Below are positions 42,042-51,514 of a stretch of 64,000 nucleotides of DNA, piece after piece; the first letter of the stretch is position 1; every line of letters starts with the position of its first letter. Made by a program: the position numbers and the translations under genes. This stretch comes from Deltaproteobacteria bacterium. Lineage in GTDB: Bacteria; Myxococcota; B64-G9. The notes under the pieces are model-generated. The model did no database searches. It worked only from the letters and a program-made list of their open reading frames with translations, and was not told the DNA's origin. Location: assembly GCA_019314375.1 (NCBI GenBank), contig JAFCZJ010000017.1:1-64000 (forward strand), written 5' to 3'.

Positions 42042-44804
42042 TTACTTAGCGGGCAGTAGTTCTGAAGAGACCGTGCCACCGCCCATCATGGGCGGCAATT
42101 TGTACTGGCTGCGGATCATCCGGTGGGGTTTGGCCTTCTCTATCTCTATGGTGCCTCCACCACCGACTTCGCCGTCCACGGGCTCTATGACCATCATCCA
42201 TGTGGCAATCTTGGCCTTACCCAAGTCAACCGATCCCTCCCCTTTCACCTTGAGCTTCATGAACCGCACTTTTTGGCTCATGGTTTCGAAAAGGCGCAGG
42301 TCGGTCACGTAGCCTTCCGCGAGCGGCATGCCGGCGATGGCTACTTCCAAGGTCGAGACGTCGCCGAATACCGGCGCGTTCAGCTTCACGTCGAAGGGCA
42401 GCTTGCGACCGCCGACACTCATCTCGCCCACAATGGATTTCTCACTGAAATTCAAGTGCATCTTGGCGGTCCCCGAAAGCGTTCGCTCCAGCACTCGCAG
42501 CGTTTCCGCATCCAGAAGATAGACATCGCTCTGCTCACCCTGAGACATCTTGACCAAGATCTCGATACGCAGTCGTTTGCCCGTCTTGTCTTTGACCCAG
42601 GCAATCTTGCGGGTCATCTCCAAGTCCACCTTTCGGGTGCCGGCCACCATGGCCACCTTGTACTTCAATTCCTGATCCGTGACCGCCGTCGGATTCAACT
42701 TGGGCAAGGGCGCCTTTTTGAACCGGGCCGTCATGGCCTTCTCCTGGGCGCTTGGCATCTTGACCCCGGCCGGATCGACGGTGATGGTCTTCAATTGGGC
42801 CGCGATCTCCGGCCCGGCCTCGTCCTGCTGCCTGCCGCCCAGGTGTTTGGCCAAAAATCGTTCCATGGCCACGGCCACAGCCAAGCGATTCTCCGGCCGC
42901 TTGAATCCATGACCCTCGTCCTTGGCCACCAGATACTCCACAGGATGGCCCTTGTCCCGCAGCGCCACCACGATGCTGTCGGATTCAGCCTGCTTGACCC
43001 GGGGGTCGTTGGCACCATGAATCACAAGCAAGGGCACCTTAATCTGATCGGCGAAAAACAAAGGCGACTGAGAATCGAGCATCTTACGGTCGGCCGGATC
43101 ATTGGGATCGCCCACCCGCTTGTAGAAAATCCGAATGATGGGTTTCCAGTATGCGGGCACTGACTCGATCAAGGTGACGATATTGGATGGACCCACGTAA
43201 GGAATGCCGCAGGCATAGAGATCGGGTGTGAAGGCCACGCCTGCCAGAACGGCATAACCGCCGTAAGAACCACCGAAGATGCCCACCCGTTTGGGATCGG
43301 CGATGCCCTGATCGACGAGCCAGGCCACGCCGTCCGACAAATCGTGTTGCATGGCCCCCGTGCCCCATTGCTTGTTGCCGGCGTTTAGAAACTTCTTTCC
43401 GTAACCGGTGGAGCCCCGGAAATTGGGCATCAAGACCGCATAACCCCGGTTGGCCAGAAACTGAGCATAGCCGTTGTAACCCCAAGAATCTCGATGCCAG
43501 GGACCGCCGTGGGGCAACAGGATGGCCGGCAGGTTCTTTGCAAGAACGCCCCTGGGTAAGGTCAGGTAGGCCGGAATCTCAAGTCCATCGCGGGCCTTGT
43601 AATTCACGGGCTTCATCTGGGCCAAATATCGACTCGGCAGTTCAGGCCGTGCGCGGTAAAGTAGATCCAGCTTCTTGGATTGCCGCGCATAGAGATACAT
43701 CGATCCTGGATCCACATCGCTGGAGACGACCACCAAAAATTGACTCATATCTTGGCTCATGGACTGCAGGCCGATGTCCTGACCGGGGAACTTGTTTTTC
43801 AACCAGTTAAAATCCTGTTTGGTGGCCTCATCCTTGGGGTAGATGCGCATCCGTTCGCCCTGGTAGAAGGTGGCCATGATTTCGTCCGTGGCCTCATCGA
43901 ACAGAGCACCGCCGAAGTCCACCTGTTCCAAAGGGTCCTTGTCCACAAGCTCGGTTTTGCCTGTCTTCGGGTCCAACAACAAAAGCTGGGTCAAATCCAC
44001 GTCAGCGCCCTTGTTGCTAATGAAGTAACAACGCTTGCCATCCTTATGGAATTGCAAAGGCTGGCAAGTCTCCTCAAAAGAACAAGAGTACAGAGGCACG
44101 AAGGCGTCGTTTTCGAAACGCAGCACCTCCCAGCCCCCCTCTTCGGTCTGCCGACCCGCCAGGCGCATTTCGCCCTCCAAGTCGAAGATGTAGTAGATCA
44201 TGTTTTCGGTATTCTTTAAGATTATCTTGCGCTCGCCGCTGTGAATATCCACCCGATAGACATCATGCAAAGAGGGGTCTCTATCATTCAAGCCCACAAT
44301 TATCTCATTGGGCTTGTTTTTGGGTACGGAGTAAATCCTGGCACGAACAGCCTTGAAAGGAGTCAGGTCCAAGGCCGCGGGCACGCCCGAATCCTTCCCT
44401 GGCCCGGCCGCGGGGTCCACCGAGTAGACATGGTAGTTTTCGTCCCCGGCCTTGTCTTGCCCATAGAGGATACGGGCCGAGTCCCGACTCCAAAAATAGA
44501 CGGGCACCGGTCGTAAGTCTGCCGTGATGGGCTTGGCCTGGTCAAAAGCCTGCCCGGAGGCCTTGACCCAGATATTGCGCACACCCTTGTAGGGCTTGAT
44601 GAAGCTTAACCACTTGCCATCGGGCGAAAGTTGCGAGCCCGAAATTTCCGGATCGCCAAAAAACAACTGCCGGTCAATTACGGGTGGCGCGCCCTTTCCG
44701 TCCTTGAGCATCGGCTTGTCGGCCTGGGTACTCGGTGCAGTGGATGCGCAGGAGACGGCCAGTGCCACCATCGTCAACAAAACCCAGTGAATGATTTTCT
44801 TCAT
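42042..44804 (-). CDS. S9 peptidase lipoprotein with ~240-residue C-terminal DUF3108-like extension
   Basis: A 920-residue lipoprotein (lipobox ALAVSC). Residues about 40-400 are the beta-propeller and 400-660 the hydrolase with Ser513 in GGSYGG, Asp600 in HGANDPR and His632 in DEGHGF, all intact. Beyond 670, where S9 enzymes normally end, a beta-rich extension continues: [34 protein letters not shown] in outline, [12 protein letters not shown] and a [12 protein letters not shown] loop. This resembles DUF3108-type lipid/LPS-handling domains. A fusion of peptidase and binding domain is likely. The paralogue at 5175 lacks the extension. Confidence 0.9.
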   Translation of the reverse strand: MKKIIHWVLLTMVALAVSCASTAPSTQADKPMLKDGKGAPPVIDRQLFFGDPEISGSQLSPDGKWLSFIKPYKGVRNIWVKASGQAFDQAKPITADLRPVPVYFWSRDSARILYGQDKAGDENYHVYSVDPAAGPGKDSGVPAALDLTPFKAVRARIYSVPKNKPNEIIVGLNDRDPSLHDVYRVDIHSGERKIILKNTENMIYYIFDLEGEMRLAGRQTEEGGWEVLRFENDAFVPLYSCSFEETCQPLQFHKDGKRCYFISNKGADVDLTQLLLLDPKTGKTELVDKDPLEQVDFGGALFDEATDEIMATFYQGERMRIYPKDEATKQDFNWLKNKFPGQDIGLQSMSQDMSQFLVVVSSDVDPGSMYLYARQSKKLDLLYRARPELPSRYLAQMKPVNYKARDGLEIPAYLTLPRGVLAKNLPAILLPHGGPWHRDSWGYNGYAQFLANRGYAVLMPNFRGSTGYGKKFLNAGNKQWGTGAMQHDLSDGVAWLVDQGIADPKRVGIFGGSYGGYAVLAGVAFTPDLYACGIPYVGPSNIVTLIESVPAYWKPIIRIFYKRVGDPNDPADRKMLDSQSPLFFADQIKVPLLVIHGANDPRVKQAESDSIVVALRDKGHPVEYLVAKDEGHGFKRPENRLAVAVAMERFLAKHLGGRQQDEAGPEIAAQLKTITVDPAGVKMPSAQEKAMTARFKKAPLPKLNPTAVTDQELKYKVAMVAGTRKVDLEMTRKIAWVKDKTGKRLRIEILVKMSQGEQSDVYLLDAETLRVLERTLSGTAKMHLNFSEKSIVGEMSVGGRKLPFDVKLNAPVFGDVSTLEVAIAGMPLAEGYVTDLRLFETMSQKVRFMKLKVKGEGSVDLGKAKIATWMMVIEPVDGEVGGGGTIEIEKAKPHRMIRSQYKLPPMMGGGTVSSELLPAK

Positions 44805-44848
44805 GGAGAATTCCTTTCACGACCCAAACAAATTCATGAAGCGTGGAC

Positions 44849-47800
44849 TCAAAGCCCCAAGCCGCGGGCCAGAATTTGCCAGTAGCCGTTGTAATCCATG
44901 TCGTCTTCCCAGGCCACCAGCACGGTGCCGGCGCTGTTGACCGCCGCGTGGGGATCGATTTGATCCCCGTCACCGTCGCTGTTGACGGTCAGATCGGCGA
45001 ACCACTCGCTGCCGTCCAACTCAAAGCCGCGGGCCAGGATCTGAAAAACATCGTTTGAGTCCTGATCGTCTTCCCAGGCGACCACGAAACGACCGTTTGG
45101 GGCCATGCCCAAGCTGGGGCGCAATTGCTGTCCCGCGGACTGGCTATTGACGGTCAAATCCGCGAAACGTTGAGTGCCGTATGCGTCGAAGCCGCGAGCC
45201 ATTACCTGATAGACGCCGTTCGAATCCTGATCGTCCGCCCAGGCCACGGTAAAGTTTCCGGTCGCGTCCATCCCCAAGGCGGGATCGATCTGTTGACCGG
45301 CCCCTTCGGTGTTCACGGTAAGACGAGACACTCGCTCAACGCCGTCGGCCGCAAAGCCCCGAGCGTGGATCTGGTAACCGCCGTTGCCATCCGAGTCGTC
45401 CTGCCAGGCCACAACGAAACAACCGGTCCCGTCCATGGCCACGGAAGGCTTCAGGTGTTGGCCGGCCAAGTTTTCGTTGACGCCGATGTCGGCAAATCGC
45501 TCGCTGCCGTTGGCGTTGAAGCCACGCGCAAATACCTGGAAGTTGTCGTCGTAGTCCACGTCGTCTTCCCAGGCAACCACGAAGCGGCCGTCCGGGGCCA
45601 TGGCCACAACCGGGTTGAGTTGCTGCCCGGTCGCCACGCTGTTGATGGTCATATCGGCAAAGCGCTGGCTGCCGTCGCTATTGAAGCCGCGGGCCCGAAT
45701 CTGAAAAATACCGTTCTCGTCAGCATCGTCCGCCCAGACGACCACGAAATTGCCATTCTGATCCATGGCCAGCGAAGGGGTCTGTTGTTGCCCGGCCGTA
45801 TTCGAATTGACCACCAGGTCTGCGAAATGCTCACAGGCGCCTGCCGAAAAACCGCGCACCATGATGTCGTGCATGCCCGCGCCGTCGCCGCCATCCGAGT
45901 TATCCTCCCAGGCGACGATGAAGCTGCCGTCATCGGCCAGAGCCACTTCCGGGTTCAGTTGATCGCCTGAGCCAGCGCTGTTAACCGTCAGGTCGTTGAA
46001 GGACTGGCTGGCCAAGTCATCCCAGGCATAGGAATCGGAACCGAGCAGGTCGTAGGTGAACTGGTAGTCGTGATCCGATTGGGTGGGGTCATCCTGGTAG
46101 TAGTTTTTCCCCTCGGTGTTGTGCGGGCTGCAGAAAAGACTGGGAACGCCCCCTGGAAAAACCGCGCTGTTGCCGGCTTCCACTGTATGGGTCAAGGCCC
46201 GCACCTGGTTGTTACGCGGAGAAAAGACCAACTCTCGAAGCCAGCCGTTGCCGGTGTAGTTGCCTGCCCAGCAATTGTCGGTGCAGGCCTCTGGACTGCC
46301 CGCTGTACAAGTGGCTTCGAACTGATAGTCCACGAGAATCTGGTGAACCATATTGGCGTTATTGCCTATCCGGGGCACGTACTCGGAATCGCCGATGTGA
46401 CCCGAGACCACCATGAAAATGTTGCTGTGCCGACTGGCCAGTTCGCTCCAGACAGTGGCCCCGTCGCTCCCGGTGACGTCGTAGGTGCTGTTGGGACAGT
46501 TCGTTCCATAGGCGCCGTTATGGCTCAGGTAACAATGGGTAGCCACGATCACCCGATGGTCGGGGTGGTTGGCGATTACTTCCTCGGCCCAGCAAAGAGC
46601 GTCTTTGCGTGGCGCGTACTCAATGCTCACCACCATAAAATTCAGATCGCCGTATTCAAAGAAGGTGTAATTGTTTGCGTTGCTCGCGTCCATCGACCCG
46701 CCGTACCATGTTCGGGTTGTGAAGCGGTCAGCGCCGAAATAATCGCCATACAAGGTCGCGCCTCTTGAGAAGCCGCTGCTGCCCAAGTAATCGTGATTGC
46801 CCGGCACCATGCTGTAAGGCACGCCGGCCGTGTCCAGCATGGCGTGGGCCTGATCTGCGATTATCCACTCGCTGACGGTGTTGTTGTTGGTGATGTCGCC
46901 TAAGTGGATAACGAACTTGATATTCCGTGAATTCTCATTGTCGATGATCCATTGCATTTGTTTGTAGTAAGTATTGCTCGCGTTGTCGGCCATCTTGTCT
47001 GCGTAGTACTGGGTATCGGGCAGCAAAATGATCGAAAAATCGTCGCAGAAATCGCCGCAGTCAGGCTGGCAATGGCCGGTGACGGGATCGCAGGTATGAT
47101 TCGCAGGGCAGGCCTGCTCTTCCGACCACTCCAGACAGTCGTCGGTATAATTGTACTCGCCACAATGCCTGAATCCCTGACCGATGCACTCTTGCGCATC
47201 CAATCCAGGACATTCATTCTGGCAGGCGATGACGCAGCTGCCGTTTTCACAGATCTGACCCGTCGTGCAGGAAGTCACGCAGCTGCCTTGTTCACAAACC
47301 ATGCACTGGCCGGCATCACAGGCCGGATCGCAGGTGATGTCGGCAACACAGCTGCCGTTATCACAAACCTGACCTGCCGTGCAGGAGGTCACGCAGCTGC
47401 CTTCATCGCAAACCATGCACTGGCCGGCATCACAGGCCGGATCGCAGGAGTTGTCGACAACACAGCTGCCGTTTTCACAAATCTGGCCCACCGTGCAGGA
47501 AGACACGCAGCTGCCTTCATCGCAAACCATGCACTGGCCGGCATCACAGGCCGGATCGCAGGAGTTGTCGACAACACAGCTGCCGTTTTCACAAATCTGG
47601 CCAGCAACACAGCTGCCGTTTTCACAAATCTGGCCAGTCGAACAGGTGGTCACGCAGGTGCCTTGATAACAAACCATGCACAAGTCGGCATCGCAGGCCG
47701 GATCGCATTCCTCGTCGGCAACGCAGGTGCCGCTACCGGTCTCACAGTATTGGCCGTCCGTGCAGGAAGACACGCATCTTCCGTCTTCGCAAACCATACA

Positions 47801-47908
47801 CTGGCTGGCGGCGCAGGCCGGATCACAAACGGGATTGTTCACATCGTCCCCACACCCAGCCAAGCCGAAGGCCGCCATCAACAAAAAAGAAAACACTCGT
47901 GAGTTCAT
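44849..47908 (-). CDS. Cys-rich metallophosphoesterase lipoprotein with two repeat families
   Basis: A 1019-residue lipoprotein (FGLAGC lipobox). N-terminal ~240 residues: about six Cys modules of the CDPACDAGQCMVCDEGSC type, some near identical. Then a calcineurin-like phosphoesterase: LLPDTQYY, HLGDITNN, VPGNHDYLG and VIVATHCYLSHNG supply the metal ligands. The last ~380 residues hold seven ~55-residue repeats with core FVVAWEDDxDxNxxxQIxARGF, likely a beta-propeller. It may cleave phosphoesters of surface or extracellular substrates. The ATG follows GGAGAGAGACA. Repeat identity suggests recent expansion. Confidence 0.88.
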   Translation of the reverse strand: MNSRVFSFLLMAAFGLAGCGDDVNNPVCDPACAASQCMVCEDGRCVSSCTDGQYCETGSGTCVADEECDPACDADLCMVCYQGTCVTTCSTGQICENGSCVAGQICENGSCVVDNSCDPACDAGQCMVCDEGSCVSSCTVGQICENGSCVVDNSCDPACDAGQCMVCDEGSCVTSCTAGQVCDNGSCVADITCDPACDAGQCMVCEQGSCVTSCTTGQICENGSCVIACQNECPGLDAQECIGQGFRHCGEYNYTDDCLEWSEEQACPANHTCDPVTGHCQPDCGDFCDDFSIILLPDTQYYADKMADNASNTYYKQMQWIIDNENSRNIKFVIHLGDITNNNTVSEWIIADQAHAMLDTAGVPYSMVPGNHDYLGSSGFSRGATLYGDYFGADRFTTRTWYGGSMDASNANNYTFFEYGDLNFMVVSIEYAPRKDALCWAEEVIANHPDHRVIVATHCYLSHNGAYGTNCPNSTYDVTGSDGATVWSELASRHSNIFMVVSGHIGDSEYVPRIGNNANMVHQILVDYQFEATCTAGSPEACTDNCWAGNYTGNGWLRELVFSPRNNQVRALTHTVEAGNSAVFPGGVPSLFCSPHNTEGKNYYQDDPTQSDHDYQFTYDLLGSDSYAWDDLASQSFNDLTVNSAGSGDQLNPEVALADDGSFIVAWEDNSDGGDGAGMHDIMVRGFSAGACEHFADLVVNSNTAGQQQTPSLAMDQNGNFVVVWADDADENGIFQIRARGFNSDGSQRFADMTINSVATGQQLNPVVAMAPDGRFVVAWEDDVDYDDNFQVFARGFNANGSERFADIGVNENLAGQHLKPSVAMDGTGCFVVAWQDDSDGNGGYQIHARGFAADGVERVSRLTVNTEGAGQQIDPALGMDATGNFTVAWADDQDSNGVYQVMARGFDAYGTQRFADLTVNSQSAGQQLRPSLGMAPNGRFVVAWEDDQDSNDVFQILARGFELDGSEWFADLTVNSDGDGDQIDPHAAVNSAGTVLVAWEDDMDYNGYWQILARGLGL
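47275..47840 (-). repeat. 117-bp tandem repeat coding Cys-rich modules
   Basis: Within the phosphoesterase gene, copies at about 47391-47488 and 47508-47605 appear identical over about 98 bases at a 117-base (39-codon) offset, and a 33-base unit is duplicated near 47575 and 47608. The array keeps the frame, encoding CDPACDAGQC-type modules. It may vary in copy number between strains. Confidence 0.8.
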
Positions 47909-48012
47909 TGTCTCTCTCCGAAAGGTGGACGATACTTACCTATTCTCGAAAGTAAGGCATAGTAAGAGAAGGATTGCCATGCCATTCTCAGCCAGCCGGG
48001 AGGAAAAACACA

Positions 48013-49434
48013 ATGAAATTCATTTTGCAACGATGGATCCCGATCCTAACTGGTTTGGCCATGCTTTGCCTTTCCGTCTCCTGTGGAAACGTGGAAGGGC
48101 AAGCCTTCCCTGACGCTGGGGACCATGAGGATGCCGCCCTTGAAGACGCCGGTACAGATGCCGGTACAGACGCCGGAGCTGGAGATGACGCAGGAACGCA
48201 GGATGACGCAGGCACAGGGGGGGATGGCGATGAGGGCCCTGAATGCGGCAACAACGTGATCGAGGGTTTTGAGGCCTGCGATGACGGCAACCAGGAAGAC
48301 GGAGATGAATGTTCGGCTGACTGCCGTATCTTAAAGACCGAAAGAAACTTGGGCATCTCGGGTGTCGCCTATGACATCACCAAGGACAACAACGGCACTG
48401 TCCATATCATCTGGAAGGTAGGCGGGAACTTGCGTTATGGCCAAATCGAAGACGGCCTGGTCGTCGGCGCGGAGGACATCCCGAATTCCAGCAATGTAAA
48501 CACCCGCTACAACCGTCCCCGCATTGCGGTCCGCCCGGATGGAGCCACGGTGCACACGGCCTGGAACGGCACGCCCGGCGAAACCCTCTTTCACGCCTGG
48601 CGCGACAGCGAGGGAAATTGGCATCGCGAGGCGGCCTGGAACAGGGGCACAAGCAGTTACTATGTCGCATGTCCCTCAATCGGCGTGGATCTCACGGGCG
48701 CGGTGCACATCGTGGCGCAGCGCTGGGATGGAGACAATGACGGAGCGCCGACGCCTGTGGTTTACTGCCACAAGCCAAGCGGTGGAAGCTGGTCCGGCCT
48801 GGTGATCGTCCAACAGCCCGATCCCCCCGAGAACCGACAATGGCGCGACACCTCCATGTTCACAGACAAACTGGGCGGCATCCATGCTGTCTGGAAAGCG
48901 GGAACGGGTGTTCCCGGCAAATATCGATACACACCCAGCGGCGGTGATCTCGGCCAAGAACCCACTCAAGTCATCCCAGTCCCGGACGTCCCGCAGATTG
49001 ACAACGTATCATTTGGGGATCTCTTCGTTACCGAGAACGGCGACGTACACCACAGCCACATGACCTACCCTCTTCAGCAAATCTGGTATCAAGTAAAACG
49101 CGATGAGAGCACGTCTTTTGCGGAAGCCGCTCTGGCCGGTCCGATGAACAACGATGAGCATGTCAGCTACGAAAACCCTTGGCCAGTGATCGCAGTCGAC
49201 ACACACGATCGGGTCTTCACCGCCTGGGCGGAAAACCGGGGCGGCGCGCCCATCCCCTTCGTCGTACTCGCTGTCTCCGGGAGCACGCCCTGGGCAATTG
49301 AAGATCTAACGACCACCGCCAATATTGATGGCAGCTCCGCACCCGCCATGACCGCGGTTGGTGACCTGATCTATCTTGTCTATCGAAATGCCGCAGGTGA
49401 GTTGATTCTGGTCAACACCCGCTACGCCCCATGA
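48013..49434 (+). CDS. Lipoprotein with DAG stalk, Cys-rich (DUF4215-like) motif and beta-propeller
   Basis: A 473-residue lipoprotein (lipobox CLSVSC) with GGAGG before the ATG. A DAGTDAGTDAG stalk leads to a Myxococcota Cys-rich repeat (ECGNNVIEGFEACDDGNQEDGDECSADC, the CGN..EGEECDDGN signature). The rest (about 120-473) has repeated strands such as TVHIIWKVGGNLRYG, AVHIVAQRW and GIHAVWKAG, each with a VHxxW core, like a BNR/sialidase-type propeller without clear Asp-boxes. Surface binding is likely; ligand is unknown. Confidence 0.78.
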   Translation: MKFILQRWIPILTGLAMLCLSVSCGNVEGQAFPDAGDHEDAALEDAGTDAGTDAGAGDDAGTQDDAGTGGDGDEGPECGNNVIEGFEACDDGNQEDGDECSADCRILKTERNLGISGVAYDITKDNNGTVHIIWKVGGNLRYGQIEDGLVVGAEDIPNSSNVNTRYNRPRIAVRPDGATVHTAWNGTPGETLFHAWRDSEGNWHREAAWNRGTSSYYVACPSIGVDLTGAVHIVAQRWDGDNDGAPTPVVYCHKPSGGSWSGLVIVQQPDPPENRQWRDTSMFTDKLGGIHAVWKAGTGVPGKYRYTPSGGDLGQEPTQVIPVPDVPQIDNVSFGDLFVTENGDVHHSHMTYPLQQIWYQVKRDESTSFAEAALAGPMNNDEHVSYENPWPVIAVDTHDRVFTAWAENRGGAPIPFVVLAVSGSTPWAIEDLTTTANIDGSSAPAMTAVGDLIYLVYRNAAGELILVNTRYAP

Positions 49435-49437
49435 AAC

Positions 49438-50397
49438 TCAAGATTCCTTGGCTGGGCTCAAGACGTAGCTGCCTGATTTTTCGTCCAGCTCGATCTCTAA
49501 ATACCCGCGGGCGGTCGCCTCTTCCAGCAGGGAAGAAAAAGAGCGAAATCCGTAGTAGGACTCATGGAAACCAGGCCGGCGCCGTTTGATGGCTTGCTTG
49601 ACCATGGAGGCCCAGACCTTCTCCCCAGCCCCCCGCTCTTCGATCAGGGCCTCCAATGTTTCAACCAGCAGATCCAAAACCTGAAGGACCCGCTTTTCCA
49701 TTTTCTCATCCTCGGCGGTCTTGTCAGACTTGTCAGACTTGTCAGGCTTCTCGGCCTTGTTCGCCTTGTCTGCCTTCTCGGTTTTGGCTGCCTTCTCTAC
49801 CTGAGGCGACTTGGCCTGCCCTGCCGATTTGACCGCTTTGGGCTTGGGGGCCGGCTTGGCCGGCATTGTCTTTCTGGCAGCATTGGGCCTGGGCTTCGGC
49901 TTGGGTTTGGGCTTATTGCTTTTTCGCACCAGGTCATCGTAGTAGATGAACTCGTCACAGTTGGCGATGAGCAAATCGGACGTGGAATTTTTGACGCCCA
50001 CCCCGATGACGAACTTGTTGTTCTCCCGCAACTTGCTCACCAGGGGGGAGAAATCCGAATCCCCGCTGATGATGACGAAGACGTTCACGTGGGTCTTGGT
50101 GTAGCAAAGGTCCAAGGCGTCCACCACCATGCGAATGTCGGCCGAGTTCTTGCCGGCCTGGCGCAGATGGGGAATCTCGATAAGCTCAAAGCTGGCTTCG
50201 TGCATGGCCGGCCGAAAATCCTTGTAACGGCCCCAATCACAATAGGCCTTCTTGACCACGATGCTGCCCTTCAGAAGCAAACGCTCAAGCACCTTGTTGA
50301 TATCAAACTTGTCGTAGCGAGCGTCACGAACGCCGAGCGCCACGTTTTCAAAATCGCAAAAAACAGCCAAACTGCTGTGTTCCATCAATCCGCTCAT
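49438..50397 (-). CDS. NYN-domain RNase with LOTUS/OST-HTH domain
   Basis: A 319-residue cytoplasmic protein. The NYN (LabA/PIN-like) nuclease domain, 8-155, has acidic residues in FCDFEN (Asp15), NSADIRMVVDALD (Asp87) and ISGDSDFSPLV (Asp113, Asp115). A Lys/Pro/Ala-rich linker (about 158-235) leads to an OST-HTH/LOTUS RNA-binding domain (about 255-315: VWASMVKQAIKRRRPGF, GFRSFSSLLEEATARGYL). Such proteins are thought to cleave structured RNA. GAGAGGAG lies before the ATG. It is convergent with the propeller lipoprotein gene and alone in transcription; a role in RNA turnover or defence is inference. Confidence 0.88.
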   Translation of the reverse strand: MSGLMEHSSLAVFCDFENVALGVRDARYDKFDINKVLERLLLKGSIVVKKAYCDWGRYKDFRPAMHEASFELIEIPHLRQAGKNSADIRMVVDALDLCYTKTHVNVFVIISGDSDFSPLVSKLRENNKFVIGVGVKNSTSDLLIANCDEFIYYDDLVRKSNKPKPKPKPRPNAARKTMPAKPAPKPKAVKSAGQAKSPQVEKAAKTEKADKANKAEKPDKSDKSDKTAEDEKMEKRVLQVLDLLVETLEALIEERGAGEKVWASMVKQAIKRRRPGFHESYYGFRSFSSLLEEATARGYLEIELDEKSGSYVLSPAKES

Positions 50398-50443
50398 AAA
50401 AACTCCTCTCGATCGCCATCATAGCCCAAGATGCACTTCATAT

Positions 50444-51514
50444 TCATTTTTTAGTCAGACACTTTCTCCGCCGCAGTCCCCAAAAAACCAAGCAGGTCAC
50501 CAGGATGCCCATGGCAAGCCAGGTGCCGCCCTTTCTCTCAAGACTTTGGCAGCCAAAATAGCTCTCCAGGTAGGGCAAGGTTGGGTGCTCCGAAGCCCTT
50601 TTGGCCCAGACCGAGTCGCAATAGTCGTTCGACATATCGCAGCCCTCCTGGTAGGAGGTCCACTTGTCCAAGACAACCTGAACGGGCAAATCATCCTCAC
50701 CGGCCGACTGAATAAATGCTTCGGCAGCAAAAATCAAATCGTTTGAGGCCCCCAAGACGCCTTCCAGCACCGGCCCCATTTCCTCTCCGCATTCATCCAT
50801 GGCATCCGAATGCCGAAGACCATCCCGTTCTTCCTCCCAACCACCCCCGACCGCCTCAACATAGTTGAGCACGTGGATAATACGCATCATGTCATCAGTG
50901 CGGATGGTGTGAGAAAAGCTGTCCTGCAGCGTGTGCAAAGCCTTACCCAGAAAAAACGCCACGGCCCAGACCTGAATCTTCACCTCTCCGTGAAAATCCA
51001 TGGCGATGCCGACGTCGATAATCTGTGAGGCCCTGGGCAGAATCAAAAACTGCTTCATGAGTTCAAAAAAGTAGAGGATTTTTTCGCGACCCATCTCGAT
51101 GGCGTGGATGTTGCCCTGCTCGTAGTCATCGTCCTGGGCCCGAAGAAAGTGCTCATACTGCATCTCTGGGTGCACGTGCATGGAGCGCAAAGCGTTAAGG
51201 TTGAGGGTGGAGTGGCCGTCCGTGTCATTGGCCCGCACCCCCGCCAAAAGACTGGCGTAATAAAATCGCTCTCCGCGACTTTCAAAAGAGATCGCCATCT
51301 GCTTTTCGATGGCCTTAATGAATGACTCCCAGGCACCCTCCGGCGCATCAGGAATCAGTTCGCTCGGGATGCGAACCCGGGTCTGAAAATGGGTAACCAT
51401 CGTGAAACGCTCGTGACAGGGATCGGTAAAACCAGAATTCACAGTAAAAGCCTCAGCCCTCCCCGAAACTTCCAGCATGCCGATGACGACGAGGAGCAGA
51501 AGACGGAATCTCAC
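50444..51514 (-). CDS. Exported protein with zinc-phospholipase-C-like helical core and C-terminal membrane tail
   Basis: A 356-residue protein with signal peptide (cleavage near AEA-FT). His/Asp motifs along the helical core (HERFTMVTHF, DTDGHSTLN, FFLGKALHTLQDSFSHTIRTDD, VLNYVEA) resemble zinc-dependent phospholipase C/S1-P1 nuclease ligands, especially ALHTLQDSFSH. The C terminus (WLAMGILVTCLVFWGL followed by RRRKC) is a membrane-plus-basic sorting-like tail. The start overlaps the upstream outer-membrane gene by four bases (ATGA). Last gene of the operon. Enzymatic assignment is tentative. Confidence 0.7.
   Translation of the reverse strand: MRFRLLLLVVIGMLEVSGRAEAFTVNSGFTDPCHERFTMVTHFQTRVRIPSELIPDAPEGAWESFIKAIEKQMAISFESRGERFYYASLLAGVRANDTDGHSTLNLNALRSMHVHPEMQYEHFLRAQDDDYEQGNIHAIEMGREKILYFFELMKQFLILPRASQIIDVGIAMDFHGEVKIQVWAVAFFLGKALHTLQDSFSHTIRTDDMMRIIHVLNYVEAVGGGWEEERDGLRHSDAMDECGEEMGPVLEGVLGASNDLIFAAEAFIQSAGEDDLPVQVVLDKWTSYQEGCDMSNDYCDSVWAKRASEHPTLPYLESYFGCQSLERKGGTWLAMGILVTCLVFWGLRRRKCLTKK

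Noticed and set aside
42123-43163. Plus-strand open frame of 346 codons
   Set aside because: Antisense to the S9 peptidase; His/Leu/Gln-rich shadow with no domain.
47275-47840. CRISPR-like regular repeats
   Set aside because: The units are contiguous without unique spacers, keep the reading frame and encode Cys-rich modules.
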